A stretch of DNA of 64,000 bases from NCBI RefSeq assembly GCF_028283705.1, contig NZ_JAPWKD010000015.1, forward strand, positions 310,001 through 374,000, written 5' to 3'. Source of the stretch: Pantoea sp. Lineage in GTDB: Bacteria; Pseudomonadota; Gammaproteobacteria; Enterobacterales; Enterobacteriaceae. Shown one piece after another: positions 24,156 to 33,327 of this stretch. The notes under the pieces were generated by a model. It was not told the DNA's origin, did not search any database, and saw nothing but the letters and a program-made list of their open reading frames with translations. The translations under genes were made by a program, and so were the position numbers. Every line of letters begins with the position of its first letter. The first letter of the stretch is position 1.

Positions 24156-25289
24156 ATGTCAGATATCTATACCCGTAACGCCTGGTTTGATCAGTTATTT
24201 GCCACCGAAGGGCTGATCTGGATGGGGCAAAATACCAACCATTTACCTGCACATCCGGCGGTGCTGGCGGCGCTGCAAGCGTCGGTGGCGGCCGCCGAGT
24301 TTAACGCCTATGCGCCGCCGCTCGGTTTTGAATCGCTGCGCCGCGCCATTGTCAATGACATTGGCGTCGCCGGTGTCGAAGCGATGGTAACCGATGGTGG
24401 CGTGAATGCGTTGGCGACACTGTGCCGTGCGCGCTGCCGTCCCGGCACCACCTTCGTCACCACCGATCCCAGCTGGAAATGGCCATGCCAGTTTGCGCAG
24501 CAGATGGGATCGCAGGTGATTCAAATCCCTATCTGGAATGCGGCTTGTGATTATCGCCTGACCCCTGAAGCACTGGCGGCGGCGGTGGATGACAACACCG
24601 CCCTGATTTATCTCGTCGATCCGAATAACCCGCTGGGTATTCACTACAGCCGTGAAGAGTTGCAGGCGTTTATCGCCATTGCCCGTCGCCACAATGCACT
24701 GCTGATTCATGACTGCACTTATCGCGATTTCGCTCCGGACCATGTTGCTGCGCTGGGACTGGATAGCGAGCAGGTGGTGATGTCGGTAAGCTTCTCGAAA
24801 TGGCTGGGACTGGCAGGGTTGCGCGTCGGTGCGTTGATCGCCGCACCGCAATTGCTGGCAGAGCTGGCTCCGTACAACGGCGGCGTGCTGGGGGCCAGTG
24901 TACCGGCACAACGTGCGGCCGAAGCCGGGCTTCAGGTGAAAGAGGAATGGATGGCCCGCTTACTGGCGGCCGATCACCACAATAAGGCGTTGATTGCTGA
25001 AGCGGTCAGGGCAATACCCGGTTTGTCGCTGCCGGTATATCCCTCCGGTGGTAACTTCCTGGTGATCGATGTCACCGGCGCAGACATTCGCCCGGAAGCG
25101 CTGGTGGAGTGCTATCTGCAACAGGGCATTCAGATCCGTCACGGCGGTTATCACACTGCAACCTTTGGCGATCGCTTTATCAAAGTCAGCACCACGGTTC
25201 CCGCTGCCTGGGCAGAGAAGTTTGCTGCACTGTTGCCGGAAATGGTGGTGCAGGCCGCGCAACAGCAGGAATTCCGTCAACCCTTCTGA
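24156..25289 (+). CDS. PLP-dependent class I/II aminotransferase
   Basis: Fold-type I aminotransferase of 377 residues. Lys215 in SVSFSKWLGLAGLRVG forms the PLP Schiff base; DPNNPLG holds the substrate/PLP-contacting Asn and Pro; HDCTYRDF supplies the Asp and Tyr that contact the pyridine ring. The ATG at 24156 follows a GGGAGC site and is 13 bp after the SDR stop. It would transfer an amino group from or to an intermediate of the imported compound. Confidence 0.87.
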   Translation: MSDIYTRNAWFDQLFATEGLIWMGQNTNHLPAHPAVLAALQASVAAAEFNAYAPPLGFESLRRAIVNDIGVAGVEAMVTDGGVNALATLCRARCRPGTTFVTTDPSWKWPCQFAQQMGSQVIQIPIWNAACDYRLTPEALAAAVDDNTALIYLVDPNNPLGIHYSREELQAFIAIARRHNALLIHDCTYRDFAPDHVAALGLDSEQVVMSVSFSKWLGLAGLRVGALIAAPQLLAELAPYNGGVLGASVPAQRAAEAGLQVKEEWMARLLAADHHNKALIAEAVRAIPGLSLPVYPSGGNFLVIDVTGADIRPEALVECYLQQGIQIRHGGYHTATFGDRFIKVSTTVPAAWAEKFAALLPEMVVQAAQQQEFRQPF

Positions 25290-25299
25290 GGATCGAACC

Positions 25300-26178
25300 A
25301 TGTTTATCACCACCAATGATGACGTTCAGCTGTGGGTCGAAAGTACCGGTACAGGCCTGCCGATTCTTTTTATCCACGAATTTGGCGGCAACTACGATAG
25401 CTGGCAGCCGCAAATCCATGCCTTCAGCCGTCGTTATCAGTGCATCACTTATGCGGCACGTGGCTATCCGCCTTCTTCGGTGCCGATGCAGTTAGAGGCC
25501 TACTCACAACAACGTGCGGTGGAAGACGCGCTGGCGGTGCTCGATGGTCTGGGTATTGAGCAGGCACACGTTGTCGGTTTATCGATGGGCGGGTTTGCGG
25601 CGCTGCATTTTGGTCTGAATGCGCCTGAGCGTGCGCTGTCGCTGACCATAGCCGGGGCGGGTTACGGTTGTGAGCCGGAAACCGAAGCCTATTTTCGTCA
25701 GGTCTCGCTCCAGGTGGGGGAAAACTTTGCCAGTCAGGGCGCTAAAAAGTTTGCGCCGACCTATGCGCTGGGTGCCAGCCGTGTGCAGTTCCAGAATAAA
25801 GATCCGCTGGGCTGGCAGCGTTTTGCCGATCGGCTGGCAGAGCATGACTCGCTCGGGGCATCGCTCACCATGCGTGGGGTGCAGGCGCGTCGTCCGGCCT
25901 TTTACCAGCTGGAGCCACAGATTCAGGCGTTGCAGTTGCCCGTCCTGATTATGGTGGGGGACGAGGACGACCACTGCCTGCAACCAGGCCTGTACCTGAA
26001 AAAGCATCTGCCCGCTGCCGGGCTGGCGATCCTGCCAAAAACCGGCCACACCCTCAACCTGGAAGAACCGCAGTTGTTTAATCAACTGCTGGCGGAGTTT
26101 TTTGCCCAGGTGGAGAGCGGCAATTGGGGCGAGCGCGATCCGCGCGCCAATCCGGCGCAGATTATGCGTACCGACTGA
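25300..26178 (+). CDS. Alpha/beta-hydrolase
   Basis: Cytoplasmic hydrolase of 292 residues. HEFGGNYDSW forms the oxyanion region, nucleophile Ser95 sits in VVGLSMGGFAA, Asp is in VGDEDDHC and the catalytic His in TGHTLNLEEP. No signal peptide. ATG at 25300 with a GAGGATCG site, 10 bp after the aminotransferase. The family covers esterases, C-C hydrolases and amide hydrolases. Confidence 0.85.
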   Translation: MFITTNDDVQLWVESTGTGLPILFIHEFGGNYDSWQPQIHAFSRRYQCITYAARGYPPSSVPMQLEAYSQQRAVEDALAVLDGLGIEQAHVVGLSMGGFAALHFGLNAPERALSLTIAGAGYGCEPETEAYFRQVSLQVGENFASQGAKKFAPTYALGASRVQFQNKDPLGWQRFADRLAEHDSLGASLTMRGVQARRPAFYQLEPQIQALQLPVLIMVGDEDDHCLQPGLYLKKHLPAAGLAILPKTGHTLNLEEPQLFNQLLAEFFAQVESGNWGERDPRANPAQIMRTD

Positions 26179-26196
26179 TACCGGCTGGCAGGAGAG

Positions 26197-27423
26197 ATGA
26201 TGAAAATTGCGGGTGAACGCCTGTGGCAGCGGTTGATGCAAATGGCACAAATCGGGGCCATTCCTGGTGAGGGCGTCAATCGTCAGGCACTGAGCAGGGA
26301 AGAGGAGGAGAGCTGGCAGCTGATGCAGCACTGGGCGCAGGAAAGCCAGCTGGAAACCTGCGGCGATGCGGCAGGAAATTTGTTTGTGGTTTTACCGGGG
26401 GTTGACCGGCAGGCAGCGCCTTTGCTGTTGGGCAGTCATCTTGATAGTCAGCCCACGGGTGGACGCTTTGATGGCGTTTACGGCGTGCTGGCAGCGCTGG
26501 AAGTGCTGACGGTACTGCGCGAAAGCGGCTGGCAATCGCGCTGTGATGTGGTAGCCGTCTCCTGGATGAATGAGGAAGGGTCGCGCTTTGCACCCGGTAT
26601 GATGGGTTCCTCCTGGTTCGCCGGGGCGCGTGATCTGGCGGCGATTCACGCCGTCGCCGACGCCAGTGGGGTGACGGTGGGTGAAGCGCTGGCGGCCATC
26701 CGGCAAAGGATGCTGTTGCCGGTCTGGCGCGGCAGCTGGCCCCCTGCGGCTTACCTCGAAGCGCATATCGAGCAGGCAACCGTACTGGAAAAAACCGGAG
26801 CGACCATCGGCGTGGTGAGCGGGATTCAGGGAAAAGTCACCTGGCAAGTGACGCTACACGGCGAACGCGGCCATGCGGGTACCGTCCCGATGAAAGAACG
26901 GCGGGATGTGCTGCGCAGTTTTACCTGCATTGCTCAGCAACTTTATCAGGTAACTGGCGACGCTGATCCTGAGGTGATGTTTACCATCGGGCGGGTCGAG
27001 ATGCAGCCCAATGCGCCCTCGGTGATCCCGGATAACCTGACGTTTCGCATCGACTTGCGTCATCCACAGGAACCGATGCTGACAGCGCTGGCAGCGCAAA
27101 TCGAACAGATCATGAATGCGCTGGCGGCACCCTGCCAGGTGGTAATCTCCCGGCTGAGCGAGGCTGTGCCAAATACCTTTGATCCCCGCTTGCAGCAGAT
27201 GATCGCCGGGTCTGCCCGCGAGCGGGGTTATCCGGCCATTCCGTTGCTCTCAGCGGCCGGTCATGATGCGCGCTATCTGGCGGCCATTTGTCCTGCGGCG
27301 ATGATCTTTATTCCCTGCCGGGCGGGGATCAGTCATGCCCCCGAGGAGTGGTCTGAGCCAGAACAGGTGTGTGCCGGGGCACAGGTGTTGCTGGATGTGG
27401 CGGTGAAGTGGCTGGGGGGATAA
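26197..27423 (+). CDS. M20-family amidohydrolase (AllC / N-carbamoyl-L-amino-acid hydrolase type)
   Basis: Cytoplasmic di-metal hydrolase of 408 residues. Ligands are visible in GSHLDSQPTGGRFDG (His, Asp), WMNEEGSRF (Glu pair) and EAHIEQ (His), with a C-terminal SAAGHDA motif (His). This pattern is the allantoate amidohydrolase/N-carbamoylase branch, which removes a carbamoyl group. Two adjacent ATGs at 26197 and 26200 follow a GGAGAG site. Last gene of the operon. Together with the amidase it supports a ureido or cyclic-amide substrate. Confidence 0.88.
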   Translation: MMKIAGERLWQRLMQMAQIGAIPGEGVNRQALSREEEESWQLMQHWAQESQLETCGDAAGNLFVVLPGVDRQAAPLLLGSHLDSQPTGGRFDGVYGVLAALEVLTVLRESGWQSRCDVVAVSWMNEEGSRFAPGMMGSSWFAGARDLAAIHAVADASGVTVGEALAAIRQRMLLPVWRGSWPPAAYLEAHIEQATVLEKTGATIGVVSGIQGKVTWQVTLHGERGHAGTVPMKERRDVLRSFTCIAQQLYQVTGDADPEVMFTIGRVEMQPNAPSVIPDNLTFRIDLRHPQEPMLTALAAQIEQIMNALAAPCQVVISRLSEAVPNTFDPRLQQMIAGSARERGYPAIPLLSAAGHDARYLAAICPAAMIFIPCRAGISHAPEEWSEPEQVCAGAQVLLDVAVKWLGG

Positions 27424-27448
27424 CACAGGCCAATTTTGGCACGGACCG

Positions 27449-27519
27449 GTAGCGGCGCGATTTATCGCGCAGTTTTTGCGGCTGCATATTGAAAAGAGCG
27501 CGAAAAATCACGCCGCTAC
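27449..27519. repeat. Paired REP-like palindromes
   Basis: A perfect unit at 27449-27470 and a degenerate inverted unit at 27498-27519, with 27 bp between. It separates the amidohydrolase operon from the next gene and could act as a terminator hairpin. Confidence 0.85.
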
Positions 27520-27572
27520 GGCTATCCTGTGGATTCTTCACGCAATTTGTACCTGAACAGGATGCCGCAGGA

Positions 27573-28979
27573 ATGTCTCACCCCTCGTCGCAAACCCCCT
27601 CAACAGCAGGCAGTCCGCTCTGGCTGGCGCTGCTGGTGGCGCTGACCTTTTTTATGGAAAACCTCGATGCCACGGTGATTGTCACCGCGATACCGCAAAT
27701 GGCACATGAGTTTGCCGTTGGCCCGGTGGCGCTCAACGTCGGCATCAGCGCCTATTTGTTAGCGGTGGCGATATTTATCCCGATCAGCGGCTGGCTGGCG
27801 GGACGCATCGGGGCGCGTAATCTGTTTGCTGCCGCCATTCTGTTGTTTACCCTGGCGTCGGTGTTGTGCGGCGTCAGCGACAATCTGCCATTCTTCACCT
27901 TTAGCCGAGTGTTGCAGGGGATCGGTGGTGCCTTGATGGTGCCGGTTGGGCGTATGGTGGTGCTGGGTGTCACGGCGAAAAAACACATGGTGAAAACTAT
28001 CGCGGTGATTACCTGGCCTGGCTTGATTGCGCCGGTGCTGGGGCCGCCGTTGGGTGGTTTTATCGTCACTTATGGCCATTGGTCGTGGATCTTCTGGCTG
28101 AATATCCCGTTAGGCATACTGGCGCTGCTGGCCACCTTCAGGCTGGTACCGAAAACCCATAACACCTCAGCGCGACCGTTTGATGGCCTCGGCTTTGTTT
28201 ATACCGCGTTAGCCTGTGTTGCACTGGTCACCGGGCTGGAATTGCTGGGACACAGCGAGCTGACCAGCGGATTGTTGCTGATGGCGGTGGGTATCGTCAG
28301 TGCGGTACTGACCTACCGCCACAGTCTGCACCATCCGACACCGTTGTTGCCTTTCGGCACGCTGTCGATTCCAACCTTCCGCAGTACGGCGATTGCCGGA
28401 TCGTATTTCCGTGCCTCCATCAACGCCATTCCCTTCCTGCTGCCGCTGCTGTTTCAGTTGAGTTTTGGCTGGAGTGCGGTGCAGGCAGGATCGATGGTGT
28501 TGTGGGTGTTTGCCGGTAATCTGGCGATGAAGCCTGCCACCACCTGGCTGATGAATCGTTTTGGTTTCCGCCGCATCCTGCTGTGGAATGGTTTGATTAG
28601 TCTGCTGGCGATTCTTAGCTGTGTGCTGCTCAGCCCCTCACTTAGCTATTTCGCCATCGCCACCATTCTGTTTATTGGTGGCCTGACGCGCTCGCTGCAG
28701 TTCAGTTGCTATAACAGCCTCGGATTCGCCGATGTACCGCAGGAAAAGATGGCGGATGCGTCGGTAATTTTCAGTATCTTCTTCCAGTTCAGCATGAGTG
28801 CCGGGATCGCGATTGCCGCGCTGCTGATGCGTATCTCAATGGGATGGCGGGAGAGTAGCGTGCCAGGCCAGACGGATGTGAACGTGGCTTTTATCGGCGT
28901 GTCATTGCTGGTGGCCTGTTCGCTGTTCAATGTCTATCGGCTGGAAAAGAATGCCGGGCAGCAACTGCTGAAACAGTAA
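27573..28979 (+). CDS. MFS drug:H+ antiporter, DHA2 (EmrB/QacA) family
   Basis: Inner-membrane exporter of 468 residues with about 14 hydrophobic segments. TFFMENLDATVIVTAIPQMA is the DHA2 motif D1, and PISGWLAGRIGARNLF is MFS motif A. An open frame runs back to 27489 through the REP-like repeat, but the ATG at 27573 with a GCAGGA site gives the usual family N-terminus. Single gene ending in a strong hairpin shared with the convergent idnD operon. Substrate unknown. Confidence 0.87.
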   Translation: MSHPSSQTPSTAGSPLWLALLVALTFFMENLDATVIVTAIPQMAHEFAVGPVALNVGISAYLLAVAIFIPISGWLAGRIGARNLFAAAILLFTLASVLCGVSDNLPFFTFSRVLQGIGGALMVPVGRMVVLGVTAKKHMVKTIAVITWPGLIAPVLGPPLGGFIVTYGHWSWIFWLNIPLGILALLATFRLVPKTHNTSARPFDGLGFVYTALACVALVTGLELLGHSELTSGLLLMAVGIVSAVLTYRHSLHHPTPLLPFGTLSIPTFRSTAIAGSYFRASINAIPFLLPLLFQLSFGWSAVQAGSMVLWVFAGNLAMKPATTWLMNRFGFRRILLWNGLISLLAILSCVLLSPSLSYFAIATILFIGGLTRSLQFSCYNSLGFADVPQEKMADASVIFSIFFQFSMSAGIAIAALLMRISMGWRESSVPGQTDVNVAFIGVSLLVACSLFNVYRLEKNAGQQLLKQ

Positions 28980-28980
28980 A

Positions 28981-29012
28981 AGAATCGCGCCCGGTTGGTG
29001 CGGCGCGATTCT
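28981..29012. terminator. Hairpin terminator between convergent operons
   Basis: AGAATCGCGCC (28981-28991) pairs with GGCGCGATTCT (29002-29012), followed by TT and preceded by AAA on the other side. Serves the MFS gene (+) and probably the idnD operon (-). Confidence 0.75.
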
Positions 29013-29041
29013 TTCACAGATTAAAATCCGCTATCAGATGA

Positions 29042-30085
29042 TTAAAACACCAGCTGCACTTTGGCTGCCCGCTCTTTATCGGCGGCCAGATCCAGCGCGC
29101 TAACCGCTTCCGTCATTGCAATTTCGGCGGTGAGCAGTGGCAGTGGCTTTATTTTGCCTGATTCCAGCCAGCGCACGGCAGTAGTGAACTCACTGGTAAA
29201 GCGGAAAGAACCGCGCAGCTGGACTTCTTTGACCAGCAGCGGGCCGACAGGGTAATTCACTTCAGGGGTGCCCATTCCGAGCTGGACAATGATGCCGCCG
29301 GGCCGGGTAAAGCTGACGGCAGATGCGACGGCCGAGGCTGCGCCGGAGGCCTCAAAGCAGACATCAAAGGCACCGCCATTTTCCGTCCAGCCAGCGGTGA
29401 TGTCCGTTACGCGCGGATCTGCCGTCAGCGAGGCTCCCATTTGATGTGCCAGCTCACGACAACGTTCACTGATGTCGGTCGCCATCACCTCGGTCGCACC
29501 TGAGGCCAGAGCCGCAGCAATCACCAGACAACCGATCGGACCCGCACCGGTGACCAGCACCCGTTTGCCGGTCAGGTCGCCCGCCTGGCGCACCGCATGG
29601 ATACACACCGCCAGCGGTTCCGCAAATGCGATGACCTTCGCCGCCACGCTGGCGTCGTAAGGCACACACTGCACCGGATTGACGGCAACATATTCAGCAA
29701 ATCCCCCATTCACATGGGGAAAAAACTGCGCGCTGCCCATAAAACGCATCGAACGGCACAGATTCTGTTTACCCTCCAGACACAACGCGCACTGCTGGCA
29801 GGGCTGCGAGGGGTTGATCGCTACGCGCTGACCTGGCCGTAAACCGCTCTCCGCAGGTGCCTGATCGATAATGCCGACAAATTCATGCCCCAGCACCATC
29901 GGTGCTTTCAACACTGACATCCCGGCGCGACCATGCTGATAATAATGGATATCTGAACCGCAAATCCCGCCACGTTCAACACGCACCAGTACCTGATCGT
30001 CATGCCACTCAATAGCACGGTTTTCACAGTGCACCTGATGTGCGCCGCTGACGACAACGGCTTTAACTGTTTTCTGCTGCATCAT
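29042..30085 (-). CDS. idnD: L-idonate 5-dehydrogenase-like zinc alcohol dehydrogenase
   Basis: Cytoplasmic NAD(P)-dependent MDR enzyme of 347 residues. Catalytic zinc ligands Cys42 (GGICGSDIHYYQ), His67 and Glu68 (LGHE); structural zinc Cys96, Cys99, Cys102, Cys110; Rossmann GAGPIGC. Blocks such as RFMGSAQFFPHVNGGFAEY, FAEPLAV and LRGSFRFTSEFTTAV match E. coli IdnD closely. It would oxidise L-idonate to 5-keto-D-gluconate. Overlaps the MFS gene by 4 bp and is the last gene of idnO-MFS-idnD. Confidence 0.88.
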   Translation of the reverse strand: MMQQKTVKAVVVSGAHQVHCENRAIEWHDDQVLVRVERGGICGSDIHYYQHGRAGMSVLKAPMVLGHEFVGIIDQAPAESGLRPGQRVAINPSQPCQQCALCLEGKQNLCRSMRFMGSAQFFPHVNGGFAEYVAVNPVQCVPYDASVAAKVIAFAEPLAVCIHAVRQAGDLTGKRVLVTGAGPIGCLVIAAALASGATEVMATDISERCRELAHQMGASLTADPRVTDITAGWTENGGAFDVCFEASGAASAVASAVSFTRPGGIIVQLGMGTPEVNYPVGPLLVKEVQLRGSFRFTSEFTTAVRWLESGKIKPLPLLTAEIAMTEAVSALDLAADKERAAKVQLVF

Positions 30086-31452
30086 GCTTCTCTCTGTACG
30101 TTGGATTGGGTATCAAAATGTTCTTCTGCCTTGTCCTGCGATTGTTCGGCGGGCGGCGTCAGTACTTCAATTCTTCCGACCAGCAGCAGATAAGCGAGAA
30201 AGCCGCACAGCGCAACGGCGGCGATATACCACATCGCGTATTGGAAATTCTGGGTCCGCTGCAGAATGACGCCAATGATGATGGGACTCACAATGCCGGA
30301 GAGATTGCCGAAGATATTCAGGAAGCCGCCAATGGTGCCGATCAGGTGACGGGGAATGACATCGCTGCACACCACCCAGCCAAGATTAGAAAACGCGTTG
30401 GCAAAGAAGGCGATAGACAAAATGGCGATGGCGATCACCGGCTGATCCTGAAAGAAGTTCACCAGGGCGATAGAGCAGGTCAGCAGCATACCGGCCATCA
30501 CCGGTAGTTTGCGCGAGAAGGTACGGGAGTGGCCGCGTTTCAGCAGCATATCGCTCAGCGTCCCCCCGCACAGCACACCGGCCATTGCCATCAGATAAGG
30601 AAACATGGCACCGATACCGGCTTTATCAATCGACAGGTGCAACCCTTTCTCCAGATAAACGATAAACCACGTCAGGAAAAAGTAGAGGGTTGAGGAGGCG
30701 GCAAACTGGGCAATAAACAGCCCCCAGGTGATACGCTGACGCAGAATATAACGCACCGATTGCCAGTTAACGCTGGGGTTTTGACTCAGCTGACCAGAGG
30801 AACCATAGCCGCCCCCCTGACGAATCACTTCCAGTTCCGCCTGGTTAACACGGACGCTGTGCTGCGGATCGCGATAGGCGACCAGCCAGTAAATGCCAAA
30901 CACGATACCGATCAGTCCCGAGATATAGAACGACATCTCCCATCCCCACTGGCTGACGATAAATGACAGCGCCGGAGTCAACAGTGCCAGGCCAATATAT
31001 TGCGCACTGGAATACGTGGCCGTGGCGCGGGCGCGTTCATGATCGGGAAACCAGGTGGCAATGATTTTGGTATTGGAGGGAAAAGAGGGCGCTTCCGCAA
31101 CACCAATCAGGGCACGGCAGACCAGTAACATCATAAATGATGCGGTGGCTGTGGTGAAAAAGTGATGAGACGCCAGCCCCATTAACAGTGTGAAGAGGCT
31201 CCATAGCACAATGGCGCTGCCGTACAGCCAGCGTGAACCAATGCGGTCGAGCAGGTAGCCGACCGGGATCTGACTCATGGCATAGAACCAGGTAAACATG
31301 GAAAACAACAATCCCAGCTGGGTTGCTGACAGGAAGAATTCTCCCTGGATGTGAGAGCCGGCAACGGACAGGTTGGCACGGTCCATATAGTTAATGGCAG
31401 TGACAACAAATAGCATTGCCAGAACAGAAAGTCGGGTACGGGTCGGTTTCAT
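30082..31452 (-). CDS. MFS anion:cation symporter (hexonate/hexuronate type)
   Basis: Inner-membrane importer of 456 residues with 12 hydrophobic segments. The start (VVTAINYMDRANLSVAG) and AEAPSFPSNTKIIATWFPDHERARA (in parts) are diagnostic of the ACS family that takes up gluconate-like acids, galactonate, glucarate and hexuronates. It sits between idnO- and idnD-like genes, replacing the GntP-type IdnT of E. coli. Idonate, gulonate or a related hexonate is the likely cargo. Confidence 0.9.
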   Translation of the reverse strand: MKPTRTRLSVLAMLFVVTAINYMDRANLSVAGSHIQGEFFLSATQLGLLFSMFTWFYAMSQIPVGYLLDRIGSRWLYGSAIVLWSLFTLLMGLASHHFFTTATASFMMLLVCRALIGVAEAPSFPSNTKIIATWFPDHERARATATYSSAQYIGLALLTPALSFIVSQWGWEMSFYISGLIGIVFGIYWLVAYRDPQHSVRVNQAELEVIRQGGGYGSSGQLSQNPSVNWQSVRYILRQRITWGLFIAQFAASSTLYFFLTWFIVYLEKGLHLSIDKAGIGAMFPYLMAMAGVLCGGTLSDMLLKRGHSRTFSRKLPVMAGMLLTCSIALVNFFQDQPVIAIAILSIAFFANAFSNLGWVVCSDVIPRHLIGTIGGFLNIFGNLSGIVSPIIIGVILQRTQNFQYAMWYIAAVALCGFLAYLLLVGRIEVLTPPAEQSQDKAEEHFDTQSNVQREA

Positions 31453-31500
31453 ATTCAGCCTTTACCGTGAAGGGTTTTTATCGGTGAAGTGACGAGGGGT

Positions 31501-32268
31501 TTATAACGTGGCCAGCCAGCCACCATCCACGTAGATCATCTGGCCGTTAACATAATCGGAGGCGGCAGAAGCCAGATACACTGCGGTGCCCACCAGTTCT
31601 TCTGGCTTGCCCCAGCGGCCGGAAGGGTTGCTGCTGCACACCCACTTGTTGAATTCTTCGTTATCGACCAATGCCGCGTTCATATCGGTGAGGATGTAGC
31701 CCGGCCCGATACCGTTGGTCTGAATATTGAATGCCGCCCATTCGGCCGCCATGGATTTCGTCAGCAGTTTGATGCCCCCTTTGGCGGCTGTGTAAGGCGC
31801 AACCGTGGCGCGTGCCGCTTCACTGGTCAGAGAGCCGATATTGATGATTTTGCCACCGCGATGGCGAGCCACCATACGACGGGCCGCTGCGCGAGCGACC
31901 AGGAAGGCACTGGTCAGATTGACATCCAGTACGCGCTGCCAGTCAGCCAGCGCCAGCTCCAGCATCGGTTTGCGGAACTGGATGCCAGCGTTATTGATGA
32001 CGATATCAACGGCAATCTGTTCGGCATCCAGCCGGGCGAAAACCGCTTCAATTTCTGCTTCATTGGCCACGTTAAACAGAAATCCGCGTGCCTCGTAGCC
32101 CTGTGCCTTCAGAGATTCCAGCGCATGATGCATATGTTCTTCACGGGTGCCATTGAGGATGACGCTGGCACCCGCCTGGGCGAGCCCCTGTGCGTAGGCA
32201 AATCCCAGACCGCGGGTAGAGCCGGTGATCAGTGCCGTTTTGCCGCTGAGGTTAAATAAGCTTTGCAT
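31501..32268 (-). CDS. idnO: Gluconate 5-dehydrogenase-like SDR
   Basis: SDR of 255 residues with TGSTRGLG cofactor motif, NNAG, catalytic Ser146, Tyr159 and Lys163. The INIGSLTSE and IGPGYILTDMNAALVDNEEF blocks and the DYVNGQMIYVDGG end resemble IdnO, which reduces 5-ketogluconate to gluconate. First gene of the idnO-MFS-idnD operon with an AGGGA ribosome site. Other 3-oxo-acid reductase roles are possible. Confidence 0.82.
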   Translation of the reverse strand: MQSLFNLSGKTALITGSTRGLGFAYAQGLAQAGASVILNGTREEHMHHALESLKAQGYEARGFLFNVANEAEIEAVFARLDAEQIAVDIVINNAGIQFRKPMLELALADWQRVLDVNLTSAFLVARAAARRMVARHRGGKIINIGSLTSEAARATVAPYTAAKGGIKLLTKSMAAEWAAFNIQTNGIGPGYILTDMNAALVDNEEFNKWVCSSNPSGRWGKPEELVGTAVYLASAASDYVNGQMIYVDGGWLATL

Positions 32269-32552
32269 AGAAATTTATTCCCTGATGTAACATGACTAAC
32301 AAGTTGTATGGTGACGTTGTACGTTAAGCGATAATCGACAGCAATTCCGATGGCGAGTAATTGCAGGATGAGTCACATTTTTGCTGAGTAATATTGAGGA
32401 TGGGAAACAAGGATTTATATTTAACTAATTGAAATTAATCATAAAATAGTTAATTTAATAAAATGCTATGCCGAAGGGGGAATAATTTTTCCTTGTCAGG
32501 CGGGCGCTGAAACGTTAAAACCTGACACATGTAGGACAAGTGAGAGCGCCCG
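32269..32552. other. Divergent intergenic region between idnO operon and gntR
   Basis: 284 bp, AT-rich in the middle. It holds the promoters of both transcripts and one copy of the 12-bp motif ACATGTAGGACA (32527-32538). A TTGTATGGTGACGTTGTACG segment near 32302-32321 has half-sites typical of GntR operators but is not a clean palindrome. Confidence 0.5.
32527..32538. promoter_or_regulatory. Motif ACATGTAGGACA, copy 1, candidate GntR operator half
   Basis: Identical to 33292-33303. This copy lies 14 bp before the GTG start of the GntR gene, the second 24 bp before the dehydratase gene, with AAGTGAG following both. Confidence 0.5.
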
Positions 32553-33257
32553 GTGAGTCTTGAAAGTATCCAAAAACATAATGTCGTTGACGTTATTTAT
32601 GAGCAGATGAAGCAAAACATTCAGAACGGCGTCTGGGAGTCCGGCTGTAAGCTGCCTTCTGAGGCGGAGCTGACCGCAACATTTCAGGTGAGCCGGGTCA
32701 GTGTCAGGAGCGCGGTGCAGAAACTGCGTGATCTGGGTGTGGTGGTGACGCATCAGGGAAAGGGGACGTATGTGACCCGCGATCTGGCGCGCTATGATGC
32801 CTTCAGTGACAACGCGCCCATCCTGCATCTGTCACAGGAAGAGTTCGACGATATGCGGGTGTTCCGCCAGACTGTCGAGTTCCGCTGTATGGAGTTGGCG
32901 GTAAAGAACGCCACCGATGAAGATGTCCAGACGCTGGAAAAGGCGCTGAATCGGATGCTGATTAGTCGCGACGATTATAAAAAATACTCACTGGCTGATT
33001 ATGACTTTCATCTGGCGATTGTTAAGGCATCCCACAACAAAGTCTTTATTCACGTGATGGAATCCCTGAAAGGGATATACGTGCATTATCTTGAGGAACT
33101 GAACCGGGTGCTGGGCATTACGATTGAAAGCGTAGAGGCCCATATCAAGGTGTTTATGGCGCTTAAAAATCGCGATGCTGCATTGGCGACGGAGACATTA
33201 AACAGCGCCATGACGCATAACGTGCATGCCATCGAAGACGTGCGTCACAACGCTTAA
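32553..33257 (+). CDS. GntR/FadR-family (FCD) regulator of hexonate genes
   Basis: Regulator of 234 residues: winged helix (LPSEAELTATFQVSRVSVRSAVQKL, in parts, then GKGTYV) and an FCD effector domain (DYDFHLAIVKASHN, EAHIKVFMAL). It resembles UxuR/ExuR/LldR-type proteins that sense hexuronates or hydroxyacids. Start is a GTG; no ATG is available nearby. It is divergent from idnO and 70 bp before the mannonate-dehydratase-like gene, and an identical 12-bp motif precedes both it and that gene. Confidence 0.87.
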   Translation: MSLESIQKHNVVDVIYEQMKQNIQNGVWESGCKLPSEAELTATFQVSRVSVRSAVQKLRDLGVVVTHQGKGTYVTRDLARYDAFSDNAPILHLSQEEFDDMRVFRQTVEFRCMELAVKNATDEDVQTLEKALNRMLISRDDYKKYSLADYDFHLAIVKASHNKVFIHVMESLKGIYVHYLEELNRVLGITIESVEAHIKVFMALKNRDAALATETLNSAMTHNVHAIEDVRHNA

Positions 33258-33258
33258 A

Positions 33259-33281
33259 AAAAAGCCCATTGCGGGCTTTTT
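33259..33281 (+). terminator. Rho-independent terminator after gntR
   Basis: AAAAAGCCC (33259-33267), loop ATTGC, GGGCTTTTT (33273-33281), starting one base after the stop codon. It isolates gntR from the next gene, which has its own promoter region. Confidence 0.85.
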
Positions 33282-33291
33282 AATTCATTCA

Positions 33292-33303
33292 ACATGTAGG
33301 ACA
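33292..33303. promoter_or_regulatory. Motif ACATGTAGGACA, copy 2
   Basis: Second copy of the motif at 32527-32538, followed by a degenerate third repeat (ATACAGGATAAGTGAGG). It lies between the terminator and the dehydratase start, fitting an operator. Confidence 0.5.
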
Positions 33304-33327
33304 TCATACAGGATAAGTGAGGATTTC

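Noticed and set aside
27489..27572. Upstream start for the DHA2 exporter
   Set aside because: The extension is encoded partly by a REP-like palindrome and lacks family similarity; the ATG at 27573 has a ribosome site and the normal N-terminus.
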